Shown here: positions 53,561 through 64,000 of the stretch, one piece after another
How the letters are laid out: each line of letters opens with the position of its first letter
Position numbering within the stretch: the stretch's first letter is position 1
The notes under the pieces: generated by a model
The model's database searches: none
Told to the model about the DNA's origin: nothing
Seen by the model: the letters and a program-made list of their open reading frames with translations, nothing else
Position numbers and translations under genes: made by a program
NCBI GenBank assembly: GCA_946902875.1
Contig: OX336343.1
Span: 13,513,361 to 13,577,360, forward strand
Reading direction: 5' to 3'
From: Nematopogon swammerdamellus
Taxonomy: Eukaryota > Arthropoda > Insecta > Lepidoptera > Adelidae
DNA: 64,000 nt

Positions 53561-53990
53561 AAGGAACAGTGGGAGACGCGAACATTCGAGCGCGCGAATT
53601 TATAAGAGCCATTCCTATGCAAATGGTACGCTCGAGCCACTCCGCCCGTCCGCCGCGCGCCGCGCCGCCAACGCTACCGGGCTGCACGCCGCACCACAGC
53701 CCGCAGCCGCCGCCGCTGCGGTATCGCGATCGCAACACCACTCCTACCGCACTACAACCGCTGTTCCGCCCTCGCCGCCGACCCTCCGCCGCCCACGACC
53801 ACGTGACTTCGCTCAGCGGTGGCGCGCCGCCCCGCGGCACCAGCTGCACGTGAGACCGGGGCGACGCGACGCGACGTCGTAAAATCTTCTGTCACGTGGG
53901 TTTAGTTAGACTGAGAGTCAAGAATGTTGTAGAGCCTCCACCGCGCCGCCCGCGCCGCCGCCCCGCGCGCCGTGATCCGGTTGGTCGCAT
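53560..53990. promoter_or_regulatory. CpG-rich block with three CACGTG E-boxes
   Basis: GC-rich and CpG-dense. CACGTG at 53800-53805, 53847-53852 and 53893-53898. Open frames on both strands here are proline/arginine/alanine-rich, as expected from composition. Likely promoter or first non-coding exon of a gene whose body is not seen. Confidence 0.45.
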
Positions 53991-54884
53991 CGCAAGTCGC
54001 AACCTGTGTTAACCAAAGCTCTTTTTTTGCTACATTATTTCTGCCTTCAGCGCTCTGGGAAAATGTTGTGTGACTGTTTTGTGTCCTCGTAAACGGAATT
54101 GAATGGCATATTTTAACCTAAATGTTGTTAAAACCTGCATTTTATTAAAACAACATTAGACTGTGGCATAAAATGTTTCGTGTTTAGGAAAATCTGTCCC
54201 ATAAGATTGATAGATAGATAGATAAGTAGAAATACTATATTTCTCCAAAAACATTTAAATTCGGGATATAATGTAAATGAGGGGCAGAGACGGACTTATC
54301 CCTTACAGGGATTTCTTCCAGCCGGCCTTTGGACGTTTGAGAGTTTATGAAGGTGATGCTGTGAGTATAAGTAGGTTGTACTTAGTAGCAAAAGACGAAT
54401 CAAGAATAAAATTTTATGCAGAGTTAACTATTAGTTACATAATCTGTGTTTAGGTCGTGTAAATCCATGGTTTAGGTCTTTACATGGTTGGTTGCATCAC
54501 CTCCTACGACAACATCAAAAGATTCTTTCATTCCACCATATGAGAGAAAAGTGACAGAAGTAGGTTTTTGTTCACTGTCTGTTTTTGTAAATGGTTAATT
54601 GCACCTGCAGCCTACTGTTGCACTTCGGTGGTTGCACTACACTGCTACAATTACTGCTGCCTAGAGCGTGACTACTTCACTCGCTGGTAGTTCTAAAGTG
54701 CAACTCCGGAAAATACGGCCCGCTATTATCCAACACTTGTGTCGGTGCGCATGAACGATTCTCTAATCTCGGAACACGCTCGGGCGATCGCGGTCGCAAA
54801 TCTGTGCCCAGACACGGACTTATTTTGCGATCGCTCGTGCGCTCTCTCGTACAACACTGTACGTGTGTGACTGTGGCTCTGCGC
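53991..54884. other. Intergenic; (GATA)n LINE-like scrap
   Basis: 54205-54370 has a (GATA)n run and 'tttcttccagccggcctttg', similar in layout to 5645-5820. 54700-54880 is CG-richer. No gene. Confidence 0.4.
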
Positions 54885-55647
54885 CAGTGCTTTTCAAAGT
54901 TTTAGCGTATGTGGACCCCCATAAGAAAAATTTGTTCATTTAAGGACCTATAGGACCTATAGGCCTATAGGACCTATAGAAGTTACATAAAAAAACAGAA
55001 AATTAATAAAATACCGGTATAAAATATTTATTAGCAATACATACTCGCATAAAAATACAAGAATTACACGGAAACCGCAGTTAGTTTACTAAGTACCAAA
55101 TGAATACAGTTTTGACGTGAATACGATGAACGTTTTACGCTGCGCAACAATTCCAGAAATTTGGCGACATAAAGTATGTACTTTCGACGGCTTCGTGCTG
55201 GCAAACTATAGAACCTGTAAATGTGAGCCCATCCGACAACTTTAGAAAACTGTGAACTCGACCTTCCCTCACCACTGATGACGTCACGACCATCTCCCCA
55301 AGTGTGCTCTCGCGCTCAGTACAACTTGCGACAGCGCCAAAATTACTCGTCCGATTTTCCCCAAATAAACTCTCACAGACAAATTCAGGCTTAACATATA
55401 AAAATATATTAATTTTTCGAACGCTAAAGCACACGGAGAACGTTCATCGAATTCACGAAACCAAACCAATCCGGCGGTAGTAGCTCGCCTACTACCTCTT
55501 ATATATTTTTTATTTATATATAAATATGTATACGTATATTGTAATATATATACACTTCTTATTTTTTATATATTAATGTCTGCGGGCCTCCTTGGAATGG
55601 TCCGAGAACCCCGAGGGGGTCCCCGGACCCCACTTTTAGTAACACTG
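54885..55647. mobile_element. Non-autonomous hAT-like element
   Basis: Ends 'cagtgcttttcaaag' and (inverted) 'cagtgttactaaaagt', of the CAGTG...CACTG kind found in hAT elements. Flanking octamers 'ctctgcgc' and 'ctctactt' share five of eight bases, a possible old target duplication. Interior has short tandem 'cctatagga' units (54946-54978) and no transposase. Confidence 0.55.
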
Positions 55648-56238
55648 CTCTACTTCTGCACTCTACAGACCGATTTACTGCAAAATTATTTCTTCCCGCC
55701 ATCCGCCACGCTATTAGCTTGTCCGAGGATTATTATCAGACTAGCTTATGCCCGCGGCTTCGCGCGTATAAAATTCGAAAAGTACATTAAGTCACATTTG
55801 TATGAATTCACTACTCTTACAATAGCGTGATGATATTTATCCTAAAACGATCTCAAAGAGTCGCTAAACCTAATGGAATAATCGCCATGCAATTCGGATT
55901 TTTAGCTTTTAGGGTTCCGTATCCTTACAGGAGTATCCATAAAACTTATATTCTTAAAAATTATTAAATACTTAGAAATTATTTTATAGGTCACCAACCT
56001 ATAAAACATTGCCCAATAAGTTTAGTGTGTCAAGTGCTTACCTAGTACCCGTAAATGACGTCTCTACCTACCGCATTGCGATACATGCGTGAATGTACGA
56101 GTAAATATTTAATAATATTAATAGACGTTTGTAAAAATATTGCCTCTTTGATATGGATCCCCAATCATTATTATTATTTCATTTATTGCATTGTCGCCGT
56201 AGAAAGCATTCATTTTTTTAACCGTATTCTTAAAAAAA
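55648..56238. other. Intergenic; repeat-F head
   Basis: 'cccgcggcttcgcgcgtata' at 55749 is a short repeat-F piece. Remainder AT-rich, no gene. Confidence 0.4.
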
Positions 56239-56430
56239 AAAACCGGCCAAGTGCGAGTCGGACTCGCGCACCTAGGTTTCCGCACCACAAAAAAACACGT
56301 TTCTTGTATGGGTGGGTGTGTTGTAATACCAGAGTCCTTGCAGCACGCAAGAACTCTGGTATTACAGCAGAACACCAACCACAACGCTTCGGAAAGTACT
56401 CGGGACAAGTTAAGTATTCGGGCAAGTTAA
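56239..56430. repeat. Repeat E start joined to SINE-B fragment
   Basis: 56239-56320 is the first part of repeat E (plus). 56330-56430 is a SINE-B piece (minus), with a hairpin: 'gtaataccagagt' (56331) inverted at 56361-56373. Confidence 0.65.
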
Positions 56431-56570
56431 CTTATCAAATCTTATGGAACTGCTTACTCTGCTCACCCGCCAGCAGAGGTGAGTATGCAGCGCTTGGTAT
56501 TTATGTATGTACAATATAAAATGTAACCTAGCTAAATGTAAATGTAACCTAAGTATATATATATATATAT

Positions 56571-56891
56571 TTTTTTTATGTAAACTGACACGGTTGGCTA
56601 CATCACCTACAACATCCGTGATGTCAGCCCATAACACCGGGTGAAATTGGTGCCACGTCAGTGCTTCCCTTCGGTCGTGCCAGCTACACTGAACTGGACG
56701 GAAAACACAAACTATTTGCATAGCCGTTTCGAACGACCTTTCATTCAGTGCGGTGGTACCAACCCGGGCGGATTACACCCTACCACCTAGTAATATAAGA
56801 AGGGAATCATATCCCTTAGTGGCCTTTTACGACATACACGGGGAGAGATGCAGTGGGGCTATTCTTTTAAAGTACCGGCCCCACTCGGTAC
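56571..56891 (-). repeat. SINE-A body with head H
   Basis: As at 7529-7848 but with the outer part of head H ('aagtaccggccccactcggt') retained. Confidence 0.9.
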
Positions 56892-57556
56892 AATATGCAG
56901 CAACTACGTTCAGTACCCGGGAGTAAATATTGAACATCGAACTTTGCTCTTTCTAAAGCTCGATTTTCATTACTTACTGCCGGTTACTGTACGTGTAGGT
57001 AGGTAAGTAACTAAAATATGAGCGCGTTAGCCTGCGCTCGACTCACGACATGTCATTCATAACTTCATAACACAATGATCACTTACCATCACTAGCGGCA
57101 CATTACGAGCATCTCGAATGTTCTATGAATAGCGAACTCAATAAATCTCGAAGCATTCACTTAAAGAAACGGTTGAAAAAGAAACCGGACATTAAGCGGC
57201 GCGCGGGAGAGCGATACTTCTTTTTTTTTCCGTTGTTTCGGCGAACTTCTTCACTAGTATTAATTAATCACGGACTCGAAGTGAGGGAAATTGATCGTGA
57301 AAGATATATCTTCACCGGCGGCGGCGCGGCGCACCGCCGACATCGAGAGCAGATTGAACACCCCCACCGCAAACATCTTATAACTTGAGAGAGTTCGAAA
57401 TTAGAGATTTTTTTTCAGAAACATGATAAGAGAAGGTTAGGAAAGGCAACCCGCCTTTCCTAAGCAATTTAAAAAAAAAATATGTATATAATTTTCTTCA
57501 ATAGGTATGTACATATTATTATGCACCTGTAGGAAGAACAATGTATTGTTTAAGTT
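56892..57556. other. Intergenic, no gene recognised
   Basis: GC-rich patch at 57315-57350 ('caccggcggcggcgcggcgc'). The 87-codon frame 57125-57388 is basic and low-complexity; not supported. 'ggaaaggcaacccgcctttcc' (57439-57459) is a short hairpin. Confidence 0.35.
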
Positions 57557-57712
57557 TTCTTTATGTAAACCGACACGGTTGACTACATCGCCAACACCTT
57601 GGTGAACTAGGGTGCCATGACAGTGCTTCCCTTTGGTTCTGCCGGCGACATTGGACGGAAAATACGAACTATTTGCATAGCCGCTTTGGCGGACCTTTCA
57701 TTCAGTAGTTTA
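57557..57712 (-). repeat. SINE-A, degenerate fragment
   Basis: 'accgacacggttgactacat', 'ggtgccatgacagtgcttcc', 'gcatagccgctttggcgg'. Confidence 0.7.
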
Positions 57713-58560
57713 CCAAATAATTAAGTAAAAAAAAAGTTATATGCTGAAAATGTTAATCTATGAATATCGCTTTCTATACTATTTTCACTCTAATTTACTG
57801 TCTTATTATCGATTTGATATTTTGATGATTATTGTTATACTTGTACATAACAGAAACATCTTTCCGCACTAAAGTTCTCAAGTAGAGCCATGTGATAGCG
57901 GCCGAAATACCCTGCACGCGAGAACTACCCCAGGAGCTCCAGCCCTCGGATGGAGATGTTAGTTGACGTGAACTGGGAACAGACTCGAACAAGATTTACG
58001 AGCTTGTAGCTGCACTCGCAACGCACACACGTATACACACACACAAACACATACACACAGACACATCCTCACACAGACACACCCTCTAATACTCTCTTAG
58101 ACAAAAGCCTCGACACGCAAACTCTTTAGATCTACTTAAAAGATAAAGTGAAACGTCGTACCACCTTTATAACGCTCCACTTTAGCAGTTCAGTTACTGG
58201 GCAGGAGAAAAGCTAAAATTATAATTAAAGTATAGAAATGTTGATTTTTAAACGTTATCAAATCTAACCTAAACCTAATCTAAGTTTGGCCCGCATAATA
58301 TAACTATCACTTGGTAATGCTCGATTGTGGATCGGTTGCTGGTAGTATAAAGCTCGCGATACTCGGCTTACTAAGGTTTAGGCACCCTTTTAATAACTGT
58401 TCGATTTAAACCTTAACAATTGTGTAGTGTCGCTCTCGTGGAGTTTTTATTTTTTTAAATAAGGAGATTTTTTTTTAATTGTGAAGAACATAGTAGAAGA
58501 ATATTCAAATTCAGGTAATGAACTTTATTTAAAAAAAGCCACAGTTGCACTCCGGGAGTG
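57713..58560. other. Intergenic; CA-rich tract
   Basis: 58022-58083 is a (CA)n-rich microsatellite. No gene or other repeat recognised. Confidence 0.4.
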
Positions 58561-59352
58561 CCGGCAGAAGTGAAAACTTTTTGTATTTCCGAAAATAATT
58601 CTGTGGTGTTTATAAAAGAAACTAAACACCCTAAAGAAATTTAAACACCGTAACATAGCAGAAGAAAAAAAAATGTTAAATTTAGTAGAACGGACAGACA
58701 TGCATTTTTTACGGAACCCTACATTCCTTTTGCAGAACTTAGTAGAATGGACAGATAATAAACGTGTTACGGAACCCTACTTTTATTATAAAATTACCGT
58801 CGGAGGACCTTGGTTGAAAATTCTAAAATTTAGTAGAACGGACAGACATGCATTTGTTACGGAACCCTACATTCATTTTGAAATAAATGTTAAATTGATT
58901 AGAACGGACAGACATGCATTTGTTACGGAACCCCACATTCATTTTGCAGAACTTATTAGAATGGACAGATATAAACGTGTTACGGAACCCTACTTTTATT
59001 ATAAAATAACCGTCGGAGGACCTTTGTTGAAAATTGTAAAATTTAGTAGAACGGACAGACATGTATTTGTTACGGAACCTAATTCATTTCTCTTGTTCAT
59101 TTCATTCAATTCATTTTGAAATAAATGTTAAATTTAGTAGAACGGACAGACATGCATTTGTTGAGGAACCCTACATTCATTTTGCAGAACTTTGAGATGT
59201 CATGTATTAAGCGTTGTCATAGCAACGATATATTGTTATCTGACGCGCGTTGCCATAGCAACGATAGATTGTTATCTGACGCGCTGACGCGAACATAAAA
59301 TTTTTTCCCCATATAAAAAAGTGCCAAGCGCCGCTAAAGAAGTTTTCACTTC
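58561..59352. mobile_element. Non-autonomous TIR element (TIR-D), copy 2
   Basis: Same ends as copy 1 at 760-1199. The interior has tandem units of about 45 and 60 bp ('agaacggacagacatgcatt', 'tgttacggaaccctac', 'aaaattaccgtcggaggacc') arranged in a higher-order pattern, and two X-box-like motifs. A 148-codon frame (58673-59119) spells repeated RTDRHAFVTEP; this looks like a by-product of repeat length. Confidence 0.65.
59213..59262. promoter_or_regulatory. Two X-box (RFX-type) motifs
   Basis: 'gttgtcatagcaac' (59213-59226) and 'gttgccatagcaac' (59249-59262) in a 36-bp direct repeat. The second fits the X-box consensus (two GTTGCC-like half sites with a 2-bp gap). Confidence 0.5.
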
Positions 59353-59461
59353 AAAAAAAGCTTTTGATTTCAAATCGCATCTAATTTGTGCCCCTAAGTA
59401 TAATACACTCTTAGATTATGCGCGGAGACCAATTAATAATCTAAGATTACACTATTATATT

Positions 59462-59545
59462 TTTATTTTTTTATGGTAACTGACACGATTTGGCACTATA
59501 ACATTCGTGATGTCAGACCATAAAACCTAGGTGAACTAGGTGCTA
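59462..59545 (-). repeat. SINE-A fragment, degenerate
   Basis: 'tttatggtaactgacacg', 'cattcgtgatgtcagaccat', 'ggtgaactaggtgct'. Confidence 0.65.
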
Positions 59546-59922
59546 GTGTACTAAAATGTATGTTGATTCGATTCGATCTAATTTTCGACCCGATTGACTC
59601 CGTCGTCGTGTGGCTCCTAACGCGTCGTCTCGAGGTAAAATTAATTCGCGTCAGTTTAAATCTGTCACAAGCGAAGATAGATGGAAGGCGTTCGACTGCA
59701 GTGTGCGAGGAAATGGGCATGTCACGTGGCTTGTCGCCGACATCTAACAAATAGTTCTAACTCGAAGCTAGTCGATAAATGTAGGTAAAAACTTTCGTAC
59801 ACCGCGTGAGCTATGTTTGGCATTGGTGGCGGTAGCAGTGCGTGACCAAATTTACGTATGTAGAATGTAGAACAAAGTTGGCTTAAAGTTTTTATTTTGT
59901 ACGAATTATTCCATTGTACCGT

Positions 59923-60246
59923 GTGGGGCCGGTACTTAAAAAGAATATCCCCAATGCATCTCTCCCCATGCATGTCGTAAAAGGCGACTAAGGGATAAGG
60001 ACAAGATGCCGTGCTAAAGGGCGACAGGCTCGCCACCTCTCACCTTGGCACGGTACTTCCACCGAGTCATGCAGCAGGTGGGTCTTCGTGCCTTACTTGC
60101 TGCTTGATCGATTTAATCTTGTTCGAATACTTTGCGAAACGTGGTGGTCGGTGTTGTGCTGTAGTTGGCCAGAGTACTTGCAGCACAACACCGATTACTC
60201 TGCTTACCCCGATTGTCGGGGTTCAGCGTGTGTGATATGTATGTAT
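59923..60246 (+). repeat. SINE-B with head H, full copy
   Basis: Nearly the same as 40731-41055: head H 'ccgtgtggggccggtactta', body 'gtgctaaagggcgacaggct' to 'cagcgtgtgtgatatgtatg'. Confidence 0.9.
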
Positions 60247-61283
60247 TCCATTGTTTGAATTATCTTCCTTCTGGCGATGTTTCAGAAACACCACAGCAGC
60301 GGTTTCATAATTTTCTGTAATGCAAATGACAGGTGATTATAATTTTTTTTTTATTCAAACATTTAATTTGTTTACTTTGTTAAGCAATAAGTAAAATTAT
60401 ATAAACACGACATTAAACAATGACTGAAACATAAAACTAAAAACATTTTAACTCGAATTTTTGAGCTCATAGGTACTAAAACTAAATAATATTAAGTACA
60501 GAAGTTTTACGTCAGTTGCTATTTTTGACCTAGTTAAGCCTAAGTTACTTCCAGTGAAATTGAATATTCTTTCATATACTTTTGGGTAACGTAAGTTTAA
60601 TTATTAGAATAATGAGAAAGTATTATATTTATATACTAAACAAAATACTTAACTAAAGAATAGAGAAAGGTGAAAAACGTTAAAGAAAATGAAACATAAA
60701 CGAGTTGGTAACTAACCAATTCTCCCACAAGAGAGCGACGGACAAGTTGCAGGGAAACATTTTAATTTACGTTCATTCACCGCAGCAGTAACAAAGTTTT
60801 AATAGTTGCATTTAAATACGAGTACATCGTTTGTCGAGAGGACACTCGCAGAGAGAGAGAGAGTCGCTTTTTCCGCAAAATTAATTATTTAGGTGAGCGG
60901 GTTAAGGCATTATGCATTTTTACGACGTCTTTTAGGAGGCAACTCCACCCTGATGCTACCCGTTCTTGGACTCTCTCCAGAAATGTATTTCGTTCTTGTA
61001 AATCAGCGCGAAATATATTATGCAGCCAGTGGCAACGCGAATAACATGCAGTGAACGTAAATTATTTACTTTGGCGTTTTGTTCAATTTCCACGGCAATA
61101 ACAGCGCTTTACAACCCGCTCGTTTGGCACGGTCGGATCGGATCCGTGTACTGATCCCCGAATAATAACTAATCTTATCGTCAACGAGGATTCGCTTTCT
61201 TTCAGCCGTCTCGCTTCGTGCACACTCAGCATCTAGCTAGAGGTTAGTGAGTGCAAATATTTTGGGAAATTCATATAATATAT
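60247..61283. other. Intergenic, AT-rich
   Basis: A (GA)n run at 60850-60864. No gene or repeat family recognised; possibly single-copy DNA. Confidence 0.4.
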
Positions 61284-61683
61284 ATTTTTGTAATCCGGTG
61301 TGGGTGACTGAGTCGGAGGGGACAAAGCGCATGCTCCGACCAGCCAATATCACCTCCGAGAAGGTAGGTGCCATACCGGAGACTTCCCCGGATTGCTGGC
61401 TATACTGGAATAGAGGAGAACACAGTCGAGGCTGCTATGCGGCCATCTTACATCCAGTACGGTGGTACCAACCCAGTCGGCTAAAATTTGAGCCTACTAC
61501 CCAGTAAGGGGCAAGGGAAGGGACCTACAGTTTTACACCGGTTCCGAACGGTGAAGCAGCAGGTGTAGGTATGTACATAATTTTTTTCGTCAGAAAAAAC
61601 TCATTGGTACACGCCGACCGGATCCGAACCTCGGACCTCTCGCATGAGAAGCCGATGCCCACACCACACGGCCACCCGCCGCT
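61284..61683 (-). repeat. SINE-C, full copy
   Basis: Parallel to 16286-16689 in every part, including head ('aggttcggatccggtcggcg' on minus) and tail. Confidence 0.9.
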
Positions 61684-62585
61684 TATAAGAGGCTCTCGCT
61701 GAGTGGTTGGGTCAAGGGCCAGATCCAGAAGGCAGCCCTGCTCGACACTGCACGCATCCTCCGGAGGTTTCTCTCGCTAGGGCCCGACCATCGGTAGCTT
61801 GGGTTCGCCCCACCGCCGGTGATGGAAACTCCGTTTTTTCAAGGTTTATTTTGTCTATGTTATTAATGTTAGGTTTTTAATATGTATAAAAAGTAGTTTT
61901 AAGCAAATGTGTAAATAAGAAAATATTATGATATTATAATCGGGATGTCGAGATAAGAAAAATATAGCTTCTGACCTTTTATATACCCAAGTTTGATAAG
62001 TGCATTTGTTTTAAGAAAGTTCCATAGTTACCTACAACCTATCCTAACCTAACCTAACCTTACCTTACCTTACCTTAATAGACGGTAAGGTTATAACAAT
62101 CCGGATTGGTACCACCTACAGATCAGAAGATCGAAGGCCCTACGGACCGCGCGCGGTGCGTCCTCGTGAACTCTGCAGTACCACCACAAATTCGCTATTT
62201 TTCTAGCCTGTACATCCTGTGTTCCTGACTGTAGCCGATACGACCAAAGGAAAGAACTTAAAAATAGCCAAACACGTCGGCTAACATAAAAAAACGTATC
62301 ATTGTTGTAAAATAAAACATAACATAACGTCCGTCTGTTCCGCAATGAGGTGGGCAGAAACTCAACTCAACTAAAAAAATTTTTTATTATTTTTACAGAC
62401 ACTTTACACAACAACAGAAATTGTCCCTAGAAACAACAGATCTTCACGTGCCACGATAGTGGAACACCTCTGTCGTCTCTACCACTCTCTTACGTTCTTC
62501 ATAAATCATAAAAGCTCATCGGTTACGGATACTACGCACTAGACTCATTTTAAGCACATGCCCGATCTGTCTATGTATGTGCGTC
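61684..62585. repeat. Intergenic; (CCTAA)n tract and old SINE scraps
   Basis: 62040-62078 is (CCTAA)4 running into (CCTTA)3. 62096-62296 has SINE-A-like pieces ('ggattggtaccacct', 'gtagccgatacgaccaaagg', 'acgtcggctaacataaaaa') on the plus strand. 61684-61830 is GC-richer with no recognised frame. Confidence 0.5.
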
Positions 62586-62978
62586 TTTTTTTTTTTTTTG
62601 GAAACTGACACGGTTGGCTAATTCACCTACAACATCCCCTATGTCAGCCCATAACACCCTAGTGAACTAGGTGCCGTGTCAGTGCTTCCATTTGGTCGTG
62701 CCGGCTACACCAAACTGAACGGAAAACACGAACTATTTACATAGATAGACGTTTCGATCGACCTTTCATTCAGTACGGTGGTATCAACCCGGGCCGGTTA
62801 AACGGTACCACCTGGTAAGGTAAGAAGGGAAGGGTTCTACATTTCTAAGTGGAATCCGAACCACGGTCGGCTTCCAACGGTCTCACATTCACCCATCCAA
62901 GTTCTGACCGCGCCCATATGTGCTTATGAGCACGAACAGCAGTCGACCGATTCCAGCACAGAGCTACTGAGGCTGGCA
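62586..62978 (-). repeat. SINE-A with tRNA/5S-like head, diverged
   Basis: Body complete; minus-strand head keeps 'cagaacttggatgggtgaat' (5S-like) and 'gtggttcggattccact' (B box) and ends at 'tgccagcctcagtagctc' (A box side). Confidence 0.8.
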
Positions 62979-64000
62979 CCGACGACCGAGGCGAGACCTA
63001 GGGCTACTCTTACCGACTTTTCCACTCCCATTGGCTCCATAAATCTTTTTCGTTAGACTCGTATCACCCATTCTTCTAACACGATCGAATCACCGAAGCT
63101 AAAATAAAAGTAAAACAAAATAAACATAAAAATAGCAATGACTACCGCAATGCTATTAAACCGAACGCAGCGCATCTGCCCCATATGTGCAGCGGCAAGC
63201 GGGCGGGCGGCAGCGGCTGTGCTCTGTCGTTCCTTCCAGCTCAGCGCTTCTTTCAGGAGCAAAGAATTAAATATGATAGAACATTTAACTCGTCGGGTAG
63301 GTGAAAAGTTGTGAATGGTGTGCCGTGTGCGTAGCTGAGCCGTGCCACAGGTGCTGGCTAGCAGTCATGGATAAAGTAGCCTGGTTTATCCATGCTAGCA
63401 GAACTCTAAGCAGGACGTGCTGCATTTAATACAAATCAAATTCTGCAAAAACAGAATTATATATTCTGTATTGAACACCAATTTATGCAAATTAGGCACA
63501 ATAGGCGAGCTTAATGCCGCGAGGCATTCATTCTAACTTTAAGCTTTGGGATGTGGAAGAAGTAACTTCATGCAGGCGAACAAGGACAGTTTGTGGCGAG
63601 ATGTATTAAACTGGAAAGAAATATGTATGATAAACTACAAACTAATACTACATAAATACTTTAATACCTACCCATATATGTGTACATAAAAGACTTACAT
63701 ATTATGTACATTAATCAGTAGTGTTGTGCAAACACAACTAGATGACAAGAGGGAGAGAAAGAGAGAGAGAGCGAGAATAGGGAATGAAATACATTAATAC
63801 AAACGAATGCATATTTCTGTCATGTATTCCTCCTCATGTATTTTAATCAGCACGCGCGTGAATCTTGATTCGTCTTCAATGGCTGCATTTGTATATTATG
63901 TTGAGGATGAAGTAAACTGTATGCCATGTGTGACAATGGCAATTCTATCCGTTATACTTTGTTCAGGCGTGAATACGCGAGAGCGATCACTCGTATCCTC
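62979..64000. other. Intergenic; LINE 3' UTR fragment
   Basis: 63465-63600 (minus) matches 38512-38680. A purine-rich (GA)n-like tract is at 63745-63780. GC patch at 63190-63240. No gene recognised to the window end. Confidence 0.45.

Noticed and set aside
53433..53882. Pro/Arg/Ala-rich frames of 94-138 codons on both strands
   Set aside because: Expected from CpG-rich composition; frames overlap on both strands and show no domain.
56055..56519. 154-codon plus frame
   Set aside because: Runs through a repeat-E start and a SINE-B fragment; not conserved coding.
57125..57388. 87-codon basic frame
   Set aside because: Low-complexity Lys/Arg-rich reading of AT/GC-mixed sequence, with no splice or start support.
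62096..62296. Independent small gene on either strand
   Set aside because: Pieces match SINE-A in order; best explained as an old SINE copy.

Overview
The window looks like AT-rich nuclear DNA from a lepidopteran insect (moth or butterfly). The evidence is indirect: tRNA-derived SINEs and 'ccggccaagtgcgag' and 'cccgcggcttcgc' repeats of a kind I associate with Lepidoptera, short (TTAGG)n arrays (the canonical insect telomere unit), an intact BEL/Pao element, and small intron-containing genes with GT..AG junctions. No bacterial-type operons, rRNA genes or CRISPR arrays are present. Species assignment is not possible from the sequence alone.

Layout. 1-9.3 kb is repeat-dense intergenic DNA (SINEs, LINE 3' ends, foldback elements). 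9365-16129 is a complete, apparently young BEL/Pao LTR retrotransposon on the minus strand: 5-bp target duplication, two near-identical LTRs, tRNA primer site, polypurine tract and one intact 1715-residue gag-pol ORF. 16.1-18.5 kb is repeats. 18517-18677 may be the first coding exon of an unrecognised host gene. 20.2-22.4 kb holds four terminal-inverted-repeat or foldback elements. 22635-26179 is a broken non-LTR retrotransposon with a C2H2 finger, an RT and a PD-(D/E)XK-like endonuclease, unexpectedly flanked by about 130-bp direct repeats.

The most interesting host content is a head-to-tail cluster of four two-exon genes on the plus strand between 27.3 and 52.8 kb (27289-29783, 33281-35867, 39026-42542, 51989-52838). 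Each encodes a 110-168 residue single-pass membrane protein. Each has a tiny first exon (12-19 codons) with a Leu-Tyr-Val/Ile-Ile-Ile-Pro type start, a phase-0 intron cutting the transmembrane segment, a basic juxtamembrane stretch and a polar/proline-rich tail. In three of the four the tail carries a PPxY motif, the ligand of WW domains such as those of Nedd4-family ubiquitin ligases. I do not recognise a named family. The introns and intergenic spaces hold SINEs, tandem arrays and a 262-bp near-perfect palindrome.

The remainder (53-64 kb) has a CpG-rich CACGTG-containing block, a hAT-like non-autonomous element, more SINEs and a TIR element carrying two X-box (RFX-type) motifs. About 20 fragments belong to one SINE family (called SINE-A here). 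Its longest copies start with a tRNA-like segment into which a 5S-rRNA-like segment is set; other copies carry an unrelated head (head H) that is also found on a second SINE (SINE-B) and inside the BEL leader. A third family (SINE-C) has an ordinary tRNA-like head. Names SINE-A/B/C, head H, TIR-D and repeats E/F/I are local labels. All alignments were done by eye.
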